NCBI GenBank assembly: GCA_035274425.1
Contig: DATEOC010000021.1
Span: forward strand, 1 to 64,000
Origin: JADMIH01 sp035274425
GTDB taxonomy: Bacteria; Chloroflexota; Chloroflexia; QHBQ01; JADMIH01
Direction of reading: 5' to 3'
DNA length: 64,000 nucleotides
The translations under genes and the position numbers were made by a program. Each line of letters starts with the position of its first letter. Position 1 is the first letter of the stretch. The notes below the pieces were generated by a model, which did not search any database, was not told the origin of the DNA, and was given only the letters and a program-made list of their open reading frames with translations. Positions 24,365 through 35,855 of the stretch are shown piece by piece.

Positions 24365-24661
24365 ATGCCCTGGGACCCCAAAGCTCTAGCCCTCCTCAAC
24401 CCACCCAAAAGCCGCTACCTCGACCGCGAAATCCGCCTCCTGCGCCGCGCCATTCGCCTCACCCACCGTCACATCACCGAAGGCTCCCTCGATTATAAGT
24501 CCGGCGCACTCCTCCTCACCCACCTCGCCAATTCCCTTGCTCGGCTCCACCTCGCCGAGCATCGCATCACCCCACCCGAAGACAAAGATATTTTCAGCCC
24601 CCTCCGCCGCGAATTCAACCGTATGTTAATCGAGCTAGGCTACGGACCTAAAGAAGAATAA
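24365..24661 (+). CDS. Small Arg/Leu-rich protein, unknown
   Basis: A 98-residue helical basic protein (MPWDPKALALLNPPKSRYLD, then REIRLLRRAIRLTHRHIT). AAAGGA lies 7 nt before ATG 24365, and the upstream heptad array marks it as a typical gene start in this genome. The family is not recognised. It is convergent with the large SLH protein gene. Confidence 0.55.
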   Translation: MPWDPKALALLNPPKSRYLDREIRLLRRAIRLTHRHITEGSLDYKSGALLLTHLANSLARLHLAEHRITPPEDKDIFSPLRREFNRMLIELGYGPKEE

Positions 24662-24709
24662 CGCCCCGTCCTCCCCACTCACCGCCCCAGCCCTACTTTA
24701 CCAATCTCA

Positions 24710-24818
24710 TAATCTTGGCGGTCCCTTGGCGCTCTTAGCGTCCTGGCGCTTAAAGAAAGAGGGAGAGCGCTCCCCAGCACCCTCCCTGCCTACTGCCTAC
24801 TGCCTACTGCCTTCTACC
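24710..24818 (-). repeat. Heptad arrays after the 1083-residue SLH gene
   Basis: CTTGGCG-type units (24712-24750) and CCTACTG units (24785-24815). On the gene strand the AAGGCAG/TAGGCAG units begin a few bases after its TAG stop. A GC-rich GGGAGAGCGCTCCC stem at about 24770-24783 may be the terminator. Confidence 0.75.
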
Positions 24819-24819
24819 C

Positions 24820-27800
24820 CTACGGCGTCTGGCAGTTAGGGTAGAAGGCCCCCGCCACGATCTTGGAGGCCTGCCCCCTCGTCACGTTGTTGTAGGGCCG
24901 GAAGTATGGCCTATCCTGGGTGTCACATGGCTCACCTTCCCCGCCGCAGGGATACCCTCCCATAGCGCCGTGCGAGGTTAGCATCTGTACGTAATCGTAG
25001 AACGTGCTCCCCGCAGGCACGTCGGCGAACATATCCTCCGTAGGGACCTCTGCCTCCATCATCCCCGCCGCGTTAGCGACGACCTTCGCCAACTGGCCCC
25101 TGGTCGTGCTGGCGTATGGACGGAAGTACGGCCTGCTCTCCGGACCGCAAGGCTCGCTCTCCCCACCGCATGGATAGCCGTTGAGCACGCCCCTCGCCGC
25201 CGCCCTCCCCACATACATGTAGAATGGGTCGCTCTCAGGCACGTCCTCAAAGGTCTGCCCTGAGGGAGTGCCATCCAGCCCGGCTGCATTGGAGGCTATC
25301 TTGGCAAGCTGCCCCCTCGTGATGAGGCCATCGGGCCTGAAGCTTCCGTCGGGATAGCCGGCGATGATACCCCTGCACGCCAGGCACCTGACGTACATGT
25401 AGAAAGTGCTTCCCTCCGGCACGTCGCTGAACTGTAGAGTGCACTCCCCGGCTATCGGTGTAGACGTTTCCTCCGGCGTGCTTGTCGCGGTAGATACAAG
25501 TGCTGTAAGGGTCGGCACAGGTAGCGTAATCGTAGGTAATATAGATGTACTGGTAGGTACGGGTGTTGCCGGAACAGGGCAGGCCGGTCCCGTCACTTGC
25601 AACGTATAGCTTGGACATAGCAGGTTGGGTGCAAGCTCGTTCACCACGATTACAAAGCGCGCTCCAGCAGGGACCGTGAATGAGTACTGGCTACTGGTCA
25701 GCACGCCAGGGCCAACGTCAGCAAGGTAGTTTTGGCACAGGTTCTGGGGATCGAAGTCGTCCAGGTACGCTGCGCTATGTATCAGTATGTCGTCGAGGCA
25801 AGATGCTGTTACCTCCACCGTAAAGCAAGCCGTCGAGTTGCTGGTGTTCACGAATGCGTAAGCATCATAGTGCCGGGGCACCGTCTCCACCGCACCTGGA
25901 CAACCTCGTGGGTTGCTACATGTGGAGGCTTTAAGCAGCGTGTTGAGGCGTCCGGCTTGAGTAGGATCGTCAAGAGTAAGGGACCCGTTAATCGTGAGTC
26001 CGGGACATGAGGTAGCGGTGGCAGTGGCTGGAACCTGCGTGCCTGTTGGAGCTACAGCCGTGCTAGTGGCAGGAACAACGGTGACGCTGGGGCAGGCTGC
26101 GCCTCCCGTGACGACTATGTCGTCAATGCGCCAACCATTCGCGCCCAGAGAGTTGTCTGTTCCCTCTCTAAAGCGGAAGAGCAGGTTCTGCCCGGCGTAA
26201 GGTGAGAGGTTCACGACGCTCTGTATGTAGCCGCCACTGTTCCCTCCCCATGCCTCTCTCCCCGCCAGGGGATTCTCGAATTGGAAGGAGATCGTCCCTA
26301 CATACCCCCCGCTGATGATATTAGACCCCAGGTCGAACCAGTTGGTTCCTCCATTGGTAGAAGCTTCCAGCACCCCGCCGTCAAAGTAGCTGCCGTCGAA
26401 TCCCTCGAAGTCGTAGCTGTGCCAGAATGTCAGAAGAGACCCACTCGTAGGCACTATGGGGTTGGAGAGGACAAGCCGCTGGTCTGAAACGTCCGCCACG
26501 TCAGGAGCGAAGGCATCACGGCTTCCCGTATGTGGTGAGATGGTAGATGTTCGCCAGCCGCAGCCGCCAGGCACGCAAGTAGGCACGGCATTCGTAAACT
26601 GCCCCAACGAGCCACTCTCGAACCCCTCGGTGAGCAGCGTCCCGCATACCGTCGGTATGGCTGTAGCTGTATCGGTAGGTGTACTGGTGTTGGTAGCCGT
26701 CCCCGTCGATGTCGAAGTCCCCGTGCTTGTAGCCGTCGGAGGCGTCCCTGTTACCGTAGGCGTTGGGGAGGCGCACTGCGGGCCATAGCGGAGGATTTCC
26801 GGGCCATATTGGCCGCTGCTATCCGTCCCATAGTGCCCCACAGCCCAAGCTTCGCCAGGCGCTACGGCGGCAACACCTTCTAGCTGGTTGAAGTAGGAGC
26901 TGGGGTCGGGGCTATCGAGGCGCGTCCAGCTATTACCATCCCACTGTATGATGACGTTCCTTCTTATGGTCCAATCGAGCTCCCAGCCTACCGCCCAGGC
27001 TTCCGTGCTAGATGCAGCCGCTATACCATATAGCTGCGTGCTCCCGCTCGTTTCGGGGTTATCTTCTCCCGATATGGGGGCAATACTCCACTGCGTGCCG
27101 TTCCAGTGCAGGATCGTCCCGCTGAAGGTGCTCTGGCCCTCAGTCGCCCACCCTGCTGCCCATATATCGTTCGCGCTCACCACGCTGATAGCGTTCAGCC
27201 TGTTGCGGTACGACACCGCGCTGGGGCTGGCAACCTGCGTCCACTGCGTGCCGTCCCAGTGCAGGATAAGGTTGTAATGATCATAGTAGCCTACGCTACC
27301 CACCGCCCACACGTCGTCCGGCCCGGCTACAGCAACATCGAGGAGAAAGCTGTAGTCAAATTCTGGAATGGGCACTACGCTCCACTGCGTGCCGTCCCAG
27401 CGTAAGACCCGCCCCTGGTTTTGCACGGTCCCTACCGCCCACACGTCGTCCGGCCCCGCCGCGGCGACCCCGTATAGACTATTGCCGACACCTTCAACGT
27501 AAGGACTTGGCACTATGCTCCAGCTTGTGCCGTCCCAGTGCATCGTCAGATTTCGCGCCGGGTCCTCGTAATATCCGACGGCCCACACGTCGTCAGGAGC
27601 GACTACCGCGACCGCTTGGAGGATGCCGGGGTCGTTGGCCTGCATGAGGTTCCACTGCGTGCCGTCCCACCGCTCGATCAGCACGTGAGGATTCGTGCTG
27701 CCATATCCGCCCGTAAAGCCCACGGTCCACACGTCGTTGGGCGCTGCCGCTGCCACACCGTAGAGAGGGTTGATAAGCTGGCCGCCGCTGGGGTTGGGCC

Positions 27801-28071
27801 ATAGACGCCAATCGTCGCAATCGGGCGTTGCCGTTGGGGTGCGGGTATTAGTTGGAGGGATTGTGTTGGTGGGCGTGCGCGTATTCGTGGCTGTCTTGCT
27901 GGGTGTTGAAGTGGGCGGAGTGCCTGTTAGTGTTGGGCTAGGGGTATTATTAAGTAATGGGGGCGAGGCCGCAACCGCGACGTCACCTCCCAGCCCAACT
28001 AACAAAGCTCCACAACCTAATAAGAAAAAAGCTACGATAAAGCGCTTCAGGCTAGTGCGTAAGAGATACAT
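24820..28071 (-). CDS. Large secreted propeller / jelly-roll protein with three SLH repeats
   Basis: A 1083-residue cell-surface protein. In order: signal peptide (RFIVAFFLLGCGALLVGLGG); Thr/Pro linker; seven (D/E)-x-W-(A/T)-(V/A)-G units with HWDGTQW strands (about 90-430), probably a seven-bladed propeller; Thr linker. Next is a MAM/choice-of-anchor-like sandwich (LLTEGFESGSLGQF to NGWRIDDIVVTGG, about 490-660). A Cys-rich domain resembling pre-peptidase C-terminal folds follows, then another linker and three SLH repeats (about 860-1083). The first SLH has canonical GYPDGSFRP and the others the Cys insert. It shares its last residues with the next gene. Role unknown, perhaps adhesion. Confidence 0.8.
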   Translation of the reverse strand: MYLLRTSLKRFIVAFFLLGCGALLVGLGGDVAVAASPPLLNNTPSPTLTGTPPTSTPSKTATNTRTPTNTIPPTNTRTPTATPDCDDWRLWPNPSGGQLINPLYGVAAAAPNDVWTVGFTGGYGSTNPHVLIERWDGTQWNLMQANDPGILQAVAVVAPDDVWAVGYYEDPARNLTMHWDGTSWSIVPSPYVEGVGNSLYGVAAAGPDDVWAVGTVQNQGRVLRWDGTQWSVVPIPEFDYSFLLDVAVAGPDDVWAVGSVGYYDHYNLILHWDGTQWTQVASPSAVSYRNRLNAISVVSANDIWAAGWATEGQSTFSGTILHWNGTQWSIAPISGEDNPETSGSTQLYGIAAASSTEAWAVGWELDWTIRRNVIIQWDGNSWTRLDSPDPSSYFNQLEGVAAVAPGEAWAVGHYGTDSSGQYGPEILRYGPQCASPTPTVTGTPPTATSTGTSTSTGTATNTSTPTDTATAIPTVCGTLLTEGFESGSLGQFTNAVPTCVPGGCGWRTSTISPHTGSRDAFAPDVADVSDQRLVLSNPIVPTSGSLLTFWHSYDFEGFDGSYFDGGVLEASTNGGTNWFDLGSNIISGGYVGTISFQFENPLAGREAWGGNSGGYIQSVVNLSPYAGQNLLFRFREGTDNSLGANGWRIDDIVVTGGAACPSVTVVPATSTAVAPTGTQVPATATATSCPGLTINGSLTLDDPTQAGRLNTLLKASTCSNPRGCPGAVETVPRHYDAYAFVNTSNSTACFTVEVTASCLDDILIHSAAYLDDFDPQNLCQNYLADVGPGVLTSSQYSFTVPAGARFVIVVNELAPNLLCPSYTLQVTGPACPVPATPVPTSTSILPTITLPVPTLTALVSTATSTPEETSTPIAGECTLQFSDVPEGSTFYMYVRCLACRGIIAGYPDGSFRPDGLITRGQLAKIASNAAGLDGTPSGQTFEDVPESDPFYMYVGRAAARGVLNGYPCGGESEPCGPESRPYFRPYASTTRGQLAKVVANAAGMMEAEVPTEDMFADVPAGSTFYDYVQMLTSHGAMGGYPCGGEGEPCDTQDRPYFRPYNNVTRGQASKIVAGAFYPNCQTP

Positions 28072-28243
28072 TCTGGATACTCCATGTCAATATATGGGGA
28101 GGAAAGTAAGGCGGCGAACATGCCAGGCAGCCAGCAGTAGGTCCCACTGCACCCGTTATTGTCCCACAAGAAAATGAACGCTTCCTTACTATACCAAAAA
28201 GATTCTTACAAATGTATTAACTTATATGCTAATGGCACCAAAT

Positions 28244-28275
28244 GAAGGGAGAGCGTCTGGGCGCGCTCTCCCTTC
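28244..28275 (-). terminator. Hairpin after the 724-residue SLH gene
   Basis: GAAGGGAGAGCG (28244-28255) pairs perfectly with CGCTCTCCCTTC (28264-28275). Similar GGGAGAGC stems follow dnaK (30800) and possibly the 24820 gene. Confidence 0.65.
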
Positions 28276-28285
28276 CTAACATTCT

Positions 28286-28325
28286 GTCCACTGCTTACTG
28301 CTTACTGCTTACTGCCTGCTGCCTT
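28286..28325 (-). repeat. Heptad array (GCTTACT)n after an SLH gene
   Basis: Four to five units. On the gene strand they are AAGGCAG/TAAGCAG and follow directly on the TAG stop. Confidence 0.85.
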
Positions 28326-30500
28326 CTACGGCGTCTGGCAGTTAGGGTAGAAAGCCCCCGCCACGATCTTAGATGCCTGCCCCCTCGTGACATTGTTATA
28401 GGGCCGGAAGTATGGCCTGTTCTCATCGTCACAAGGCTCCCCCTCTCCACCGCACGTATATCCACCCATAATACCCCGCGATGCCAGTCTCTGTATCCAC
28501 ACATAGAAGGCATTGTCGGGCGCTACGTCGGTGAATATCTGGTCTGCACCTGTGTCCCCAAGCCCCGCTGCATTGCTCACTATCTTCGCAAGCTGCGCCC
28601 GCGTGGCATCAGCGAACGGTCGGAAGTATGGCAGGTTGTTCGCTCCGCACGGTTCCCCTTCGCCTCCACATGGATAACCCCCTATATGCCCTCTCATGGA
28701 CAACCTGTTGATCCACTGGTAGAAGGTGTTGGATAACGGCACATCCTCATATACCTGGTCACCTGGGTCCTCATCGTACCCAGCCGCGTTCGATACTATC
28801 TTGGCTATCTGTCCCCTCGTCACGCTCACGTTGGGGCGGAAGTAAGGGTTGTTATCCTCGTCACATGGCTCCCCATCCCCGCCGCAAGCATACCCGGACA
28901 CTATCCCCATGCACGCTATGCATCTCACGAACTGGTAGAAAGTGTTTGTGGAGGGCACGTCCGTATACTCTAACGCGCAAGGTGTCGGCTCTACGGGCGT
29001 GCTGCTCGGCTCAGGCGTGGCGCTGGGATCAACTGCCGTCTCTGTCGGCGATGGCGTCTTTATTGACGTTGCCGACGGCACCACCGCTGTGTTGGTAGCC
29101 GTGCTGGTGCCAGGCGTTGACGTGGCACATAAAGGGTCGGAATAGTGCAACGTTAGTGTTTGTGGGTCAAAGGCAGGGAAATAATGGCCCACAGCCCACA
29201 CGTCATCAGCCGATACCGCCGCCACTCCGGTGAGATAGTTATCGTTTGCTCCAACGTTAGGGCTGGAGACCACCGTCCACGCCCCGTCGATGTAGTGCAG
29301 CGTCAGCGTTTGATAACTATGAGGAGAGCCATCCGAGCCATCCAGACACATGCAGCCAAACTCATACGAATAACCGACAGCCCACACGTCATCAGCTGAT
29401 ACCGCTGATACTGCGCTGAGATGGCTATGTTCTGCTTCAGCGTTAGGACTAGAGACCACCCCCCACTGCCCGTTGGTATAATGCAGTGTTAGTGTTCGCT
29501 CACCGGGATTGCCACCCGTATCAAAGTAACTACCCACGGCCCACACGTCATCAGCTGACACCGCTGCCACTCCGCTAAGGATGTTAATGCTTGGCCCGAC
29601 GTTGGGGCTGGAGACCACCGTCCACTGGCCCCCAGTGTAATGCAGTGTCAGCGTTTGGTCATGACCGTCATGGTAATAACCCACAGCCCATACATCATCA
29701 GCCGACGCCGCTGCCACTCCGGTGAGGATATTAGGGCTTGGCCCAACGTTGGGGCTAGAGACCACCGCCCACTGGCCCCCGGAGTAATGCAGTGTCAGCG
29801 TTTGGTCATTAGTGCCACTATTACCGGTAAAGTAATGACCCACCGCCCATACGTCGTCAGTTGAGACCGCTGCCACTGCGGTGAGACGGCTGTGGCCTGT
29901 TCCAACGTTAGGGCTGGAGACCACCGTCCACTGTCCACCTGTGTAATGCAGCGTTAGCGTTTTATCAACACCACCGGTATGGTAATAACCCACAGCCCAT
30001 ACGTCGTCAACTGATATTGCTGCCACTGCAGTGAGATGATTATGGCCCATCCCAACGTTAGGGCTAGGGACCACTGTCCAATCTCCCTCGGTGTAATGCA
30101 GCGTCAGCGTTTGGTCAACAACACCGTTATAGTAATAACCGACAGCCCACACGTCATCAGACGATACCGCTGCCACCCCGTTGAGGTAGTTAGAGCCTGT
30201 CCCGGCGTTAGGGCTGGTTACAGGTCGCCAATTCAGTCCGCAAGCAGCTGTGGGCACGGGTGTAGCGGTGGCGAAGGGGGTATAAGTGGCCCCTGCTGCT
30301 TGCTGATAGGTCATGTACCCCTCTGTGCAGTTTGAGCTGATGTAGTAATCGTTGTGGACATTGAGTTGTTCCTGCCTTGCGACGGATGCCTGGGCGCTCG
30401 CATTTCCCGCGAGGAGTACAGAGGCTCCAATGATCGCCACTAAGACTATCGTCGCAAAGGCAATGGTGTGCCGTAGTTGCCAAGGTCCCTTTACTTTCAT
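28326..30500 (-). CDS. Secreted seven-unit WAVG-repeat protein with three SLH repeats
   Basis: A 724-residue surface protein with a signal peptide (TIAFATIVLVAIIGASVLLA). Seven DDVWAVG units (about 105-460) are each followed by TLTLHY and a WTVVSSPNVG strand; their DNA is so alike that blades were probably duplicated recently. A Thr/Pro linker and three Cys-insert SLH repeats follow. GGAGGGAGAG precedes ATG 30500. The end (NNVTRGQASKIVAGAFYPNC) equals that of the 24820 protein at residue level, suggesting gene conversion. Ligand unknown. Confidence 0.8.
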   Translation of the reverse strand: MKVKGPWQLRHTIAFATIVLVAIIGASVLLAGNASAQASVARQEQLNVHNDYYISSNCTEGYMTYQQAAGATYTPFATATPVPTAACGLNWRPVTSPNAGTGSNYLNGVAAVSSDDVWAVGYYYNGVVDQTLTLHYTEGDWTVVPSPNVGMGHNHLTAVAAISVDDVWAVGYYHTGGVDKTLTLHYTGGQWTVVSSPNVGTGHSRLTAVAAVSTDDVWAVGHYFTGNSGTNDQTLTLHYSGGQWAVVSSPNVGPSPNILTGVAAASADDVWAVGYYHDGHDQTLTLHYTGGQWTVVSSPNVGPSINILSGVAAVSADDVWAVGSYFDTGGNPGERTLTLHYTNGQWGVVSSPNAEAEHSHLSAVSAVSADDVWAVGYSYEFGCMCLDGSDGSPHSYQTLTLHYIDGAWTVVSSPNVGANDNYLTGVAAVSADDVWAVGHYFPAFDPQTLTLHYSDPLCATSTPGTSTATNTAVVPSATSIKTPSPTETAVDPSATPEPSSTPVEPTPCALEYTDVPSTNTFYQFVRCIACMGIVSGYACGGDGEPCDEDNNPYFRPNVSVTRGQIAKIVSNAAGYDEDPGDQVYEDVPLSNTFYQWINRLSMRGHIGGYPCGGEGEPCGANNLPYFRPFADATRAQLAKIVSNAAGLGDTGADQIFTDVAPDNAFYVWIQRLASRGIMGGYTCGGEGEPCDDENRPYFRPYNNVTRGQASKIVAGAFYPNCQTP

Positions 30501-30799
30501 TGCTCTCCCTCCAGCGTGTAACTACATCGAAACCCTTTCTCTTCGCTTCGTGTTCGGCATCTCCTCCCCGCCTTCTTCAAGTCCTGTATGCCTGCTGCGG
30601 TGGTGAGCATGGGTAGAGCTATACAATCTGGCCCACAAAGGACAATCCAACTGGTCTCTTATTAGGAAGAGAACCAGCGATACGGTAACCAACCGCAGTT
30701 AAGCACATTAGAAAACAAGACAATAATTATATAGCGCCCTGTTACCTTCCATTATAACAGTTAATAAGATCTAAAGATAGTTGAGACGGTTAAAACCAA
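30501..30799. other. Upstream region of the WAVG-repeat gene
   Basis: No gene is seen. A minus-strand TATAAT at 30751-30756 could be a distant promoter for the gene starting at 30500, which would give a leader of about 240 nt. Confidence 0.35.
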
Positions 30800-30829
30800 A
30801 TGGGAGAGCACGTATAAGCGCTCTCCCAT
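30800..30829 (-). terminator. Terminator of the hrcA-grpE-dnaK operon
   Basis: ATGGGAGAGC (30800-30809) pairs with GCTCTCCCAT (30820-30829). On the minus strand it runs into TTGGTTTTAACC. Confidence 0.7.
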
Positions 30830-30856
30830 CCGTCTTTCGTCCTTCGTCTTTCGTCA
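30828..30856 (-). repeat. Heptad array (CGTCTTT)n after dnaK
   Basis: Four units, purine-rich on the dnaK strand, lie 4 bp after the stop and directly before the terminator stem. Confidence 0.85.
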
Positions 30857-30859
30857 GAC

Positions 30860-32803
<1,944 letters not shown>

Positions 32804-32843
32804 TTCCTATATCCTCCTATGAATTTATATGATAAGTGCTCTG

Positions 32844-33419
32844 TTATCCTCGCGTAACCTTCACTATCGCGGGCCGTATCACGCGGTCATGCAGCTTGTA
32901 GCCGTTGGCGAATACCTCTGATACCGTATCTACCGACCCCTGATCCTCGACCCCCGACCCCCCGGCGGAGTTGTCATCGAAGGCCACTGCCTCGTGTATA
33001 TTAGGGTCGAACGGCTGGCCGAGCGCCTCTATAGGCTCGACCCCCTCTTGCTCCATGATGCTGTGCAGCTTCTTGTCTATAAGCTCCACTCCCTCTACCC
33101 ACTTATTCCCCTGGCGCTCCTTCTCAGGTATAGCCGAGAGAGCGCGGTCAAAGTCGTCCAGCACCGGCAGGAGCTTCTTGATGAGCGCCGACGTTGCGTA
33201 CTGGAAAGTGTCAGCCCGCTCCTGCTCCACCCTGCGGCGATAGTTTATGAAGCTGGCACGCTCTCTCTGCAAAGCATCGAGGTACTCTGCGGCCAGGTCC
33301 CGCTTCTGCTCAACCGGGGCGTCGTCCTGGCTATCCGCCTCCACCCCGTCGTTGCTATTCTCTTCTACTTCGACCTCTTCTTCCATATCGAGGTCGGGCT
33401 TGTTATCTACATCTCCCAT
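32844..33419 (-). CDS. grpE: Nucleotide exchange factor GrpE
   Basis: A 191-residue DnaK exchange factor. The acidic, disordered N-terminus (MEEEVEVEENSNDG) leads to a long coiled coil. The beta domain includes GVEPIEALGQPFDPNIHEAV and the end GYKLHDRVIRPAIVKVT, the family signature. I chose ATG 33419 (MGDVDNKPD); in-frame upstream ATGs exist but would add a non-family leader. It is preceded by hrcA and followed by dnaK. Confidence 0.93.
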   Translation of the reverse strand: MGDVDNKPDLDMEEEVEVEENSNDGVEADSQDDAPVEQKRDLAAEYLDALQRERASFINYRRRVEQERADTFQYATSALIKKLLPVLDDFDRALSAIPEKERQGNKWVEGVELIDKKLHSIMEQEGVEPIEALGQPFDPNIHEAVAFDDNSAGGSGVEDQGSVDTVSEVFANGYKLHDRVIRPAIVKVTRG

Positions 33420-33503
33420 ATCTCTAATCCATCTCCCCCGCATATTTATAGAATTCTTTGTTAAGTTAGGGAAGGAGAGCAGGGGACACCCCTGCACCCC
33501 CGC

Positions 33504-33537
33504 CATCACGCATCACGTTTCACGCATCACGTTCCGG
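33504..33537 (-). repeat. Heptad array overlapping the hrcA stop
   Basis: CACGCAT/CACGTTT units. On the minus strand they read GAACGTGATGCGTGAAACG, which encodes the last residues ERDA and supplies the TGA stop of hrcA. Confidence 0.85.
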
Positions 33538-34602
33538 ACTGTACGTCTTCTGAAGCATATCGCTCAGCAGCCTTGACATGTAGCTAACCGTCGAGACGGA
33601 GCGGCTGTAGGGCATACGGGTGGGGCCTATGACCCCAAGCACACCGGCCAGCTTGTCTCCCAGCCCGTACCGCGCAAGCACCACACTGCATTGCGCGATC
33701 CCCTCGCCTCGACCCTCGTCCCCGATAATCACCTGCACGCCTTGCTGCCCAATGATGGAGGGGATAATAGAGGACCATATCGCCCCGCTGTCGAAAAGCT
33801 CCAGCACCTGCTGCATCCTCTCTTTATCGCGGAACTCAGGTTGCTCGAGTATGTGAGCCAGCCCATCGTGGTAGACCTGCGAAGTCTCATGCCGCTCCAG
33901 CTTGGAGAGCATCCCCGCCATAGTTGTCACCACCTGGGGCGTGAGCGCAGGGAGTGTCTGTATGTTGGCAGCATCGGCTACCCACTCTCGTATCTCTTCA
34001 GAGGTCTTCCCAACGAGCAGGCCGTTCATCTGCGCTGAGAGGGCGCTCAGGTCAGCTTGCTCCCACGCCTCCCCGACGTTGACCATCTGCTGCGTCACGG
34101 TGCCGTCGTGCCCCACGAGCACTATCATAATGCGCGTATCCGAAATGGATATAAGCTCGAAGTGCTTGAGGCGTACCGCCGTGCTGCGGGGTATCGTCGC
34201 CATCGCCGCGACGTGCACGGTGCGAGCCAATACCGCCGCCGCCAGCCTTACCCATTCGTCGGCTTCCATCTCAACCTGGTGGAACTGGTGGCGTATCTTG
34301 CGCTGCTCGTCGGCGGGGAGGGCGGTTGGGTTCATCAGGTTCTCCACGAAGTACCTGTAGCCCCTGTCCGAAGGGACGCGACCCGCGCTGGTGTGCGGCT
34401 GCACGATCAGCCCGGCGCGCTCAAGCTCCGCCATGTCGTTCCGTACCGTGGCAGAGCTAACATGTAGCTCGTACCTGCTGACGATATGCTCGGAGGCTAC
34501 AGGGCGCGCGGTGCTCACATACTCGTCAATAATGATGCTGAGGATGTGGCGCTGCCGGTCGCTTATTTTTGTATCAGATGTGTGGTCCATATGCTGATCC
34601 AT
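33520..34602 (-). CDS. hrcA: Heat-inducible transcription repressor HrcA
   Basis: A 360-residue repressor that binds CIRCE and is kept active by chaperonins. The N-terminal winged helix is SDRQRHILSIIIDEYVSTAR through SSATVRNDMAELERAGL, and HTSAGRVPSDRGYRYFVE is the family hallmark. The C-terminal ligand region includes GPTRMPYSRSVSTVSYMS. It lies 39 bp downstream of CIRCE, so it should be autoregulated along with grpE and dnaK. The C-terminus ERDA and stop come from a heptad array. Confidence 0.95.
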   Translation of the reverse strand: MDQHMDHTSDTKISDRQRHILSIIIDEYVSTARPVASEHIVSRYELHVSSATVRNDMAELERAGLIVQPHTSAGRVPSDRGYRYFVENLMNPTALPADEQRKIRHQFHQVEMEADEWVRLAAAVLARTVHVAAMATIPRSTAVRLKHFELISISDTRIMIVLVGHDGTVTQQMVNVGEAWEQADLSALSAQMNGLLVGKTSEEIREWVADAANIQTLPALTPQVVTTMAGMLSKLERHETSQVYHDGLAHILEQPEFRDKERMQQVLELFDSGAIWSSIIPSIIGQQGVQVIIGDEGRGEGIAQCSVVLARYGLGDKLAGVLGVIGPTRMPYSRSVSTVSYMSRLLSDMLQKTYSPERDA

Positions 34603-34640
34603 GCCTGCGGCTGCTCATTTACCTGCAATTTTCGTGCCTT

Positions 34641-34667
34641 CTAGCACTCTCTTCGATAGAGTGCTAA
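34641..34667 (-). promoter_or_regulatory. CIRCE operator
   Basis: CTAGCACTC - 9 nt - GAGTGCTAA, one base away from the consensus TTAGCACTC-N9-GAGTGCTAA. It lies between the promoter and hrcA. Confidence 0.95.
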
Positions 34668-34677
34668 TTACATGTAT

Positions 34678-34706
34678 ATGATACACCTTGATAGACTTGT
34701 TGTCAA
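34678..34706 (-). promoter_or_regulatory. Promoter of the hrcA operon
   Basis: On the minus strand TTGACA (34701-34706), a 17-bp spacer and TATCAT (34678-34683). Transcription would start a few bases before CIRCE. Confidence 0.85.
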
Positions 34707-34787
34707 GTTCCCCAGCAGGTTACGCCAAGTATGCTGAGTGTGACACTATCTGCGCCTTCCATAAATAAAGCACAGAGTACTTCACCA

Positions 34788-35855
34788 TTATGGTAGGCTG
34801 TATTGAGAAACCGGCTCAATATCCCGTGAGAAAGTAACGCCCAGTTTTAGGACCTCGTCAAGAGTTCCAAATTTGTGATCTGTTCCCACATCCTTAACAA
34901 GGCTCGGTGTGTGGCCCACGGACCAGCAGGACAAAGTACCACTGTAGTTTTGTATATTGATGCTCTCATCAATGCTTGCATCTGACTTAAAGATAAATGT
35001 CTTCTCGTCTTGTATGCCGGGCTGATAGAAATATAATGCACAAAACACGCCCGGTGGAGCTAGGCAGTTAGTTGGGTTACCCTGACAAAGTTTTCCATAG
35101 GTATAAACCTCTTTCCCATCTGGACCATAAACCCTCTCGTCTAAATGCATAAAGTTGTTATTCTCGTCTTTGAGCTCTTTGTATTCCCGCGCTACTATTG
35201 CAGCATTATTTTGCGCTGAAATCTGGTTAGGACACCCCCATGCGCGCTTTCCCCTAGTTGAGTTAGCGGTAACCTCGCCTGGACCTTTCTGGACTATAAA
35301 TCGATGTACAGGTGGATTTACACTATTGTCGAAATCTTCGACTGTATACCAATGGGCGTCACTCAATGAGACAGTTGGTCCATCTTGGATATTTACCGGA
35401 TTTACATCACATGGCCCCGCCAATTCGGGCGTTGGTGGAGTATCTGTCGGAGGCAGCGGTGGTTGGGTGCTGGTCGGCGCTGGGGGCTGTGTATCGGTCG
35501 GGGCGGGCGGTGATAGCGTATCAGTTGCGCGAGGCAATGGCTGTATGTCCGTAGGTGAGGCTAGGGGCAGTTGGGTGATCGTTGGCGGAAGTGCTGGCGT
35601 GGATTGTAGGGGTGTAAGAATTGCGAGAGCAGAAGGTACTGGAGTGGGCGATTGAGTAGTTATGGGTTGTGATACTGGCGCAGGATCCCATATCAGCCAT
35701 AACCCCAATAGAAACAAAATAAACGTGACAACTGTTAAGCCGCCAATAATCCTCACATTAGCTCCCTTTTGCAAGGCCGTTTGCAGTACTGCAACGATAA
35801 TGCCGGCAATAATGGCCGTGAGCAAGGAGATGATAAATTGCTGCAAGTTCGTCAT
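34788..35855 (-). CDS. Membrane-anchored extracellular protein, unknown
   Basis: A 355-residue protein with two N-terminal membrane helices (QFIISLLTAIIAGIIVAVL and IIGGLTVVTFILFLLGLWLI). A Pro/Thr-rich spacer (about 60-145) with repeated 'PPAPTDTQP' type units follows. The C-terminal domain of about 200 residues has four or more Cys and is not recognised. GAGGA precedes ATG 35855, and a minus-strand TATAAT sits near 35941. Probably displayed outside the cell. Confidence 0.6.
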   Translation of the reverse strand: MTNLQQFIISLLTAIIAGIIVAVLQTALQKGANVRIIGGLTVVTFILFLLGLWLIWDPAPVSQPITTQSPTPVPSALAILTPLQSTPALPPTITQLPLASPTDIQPLPRATDTLSPPAPTDTQPPAPTSTQPPLPPTDTPPTPELAGPCDVNPVNIQDGPTVSLSDAHWYTVEDFDNSVNPPVHRFIVQKGPGEVTANSTRGKRAWGCPNQISAQNNAAIVAREYKELKDENNNFMHLDERVYGPDGKEVYTYGKLCQGNPTNCLAPPGVFCALYFYQPGIQDEKTFIFKSDASIDESINIQNYSGTLSCWSVGHTPSLVKDVGTDHKFGTLDEVLKLGVTFSRDIEPVSQYSLP

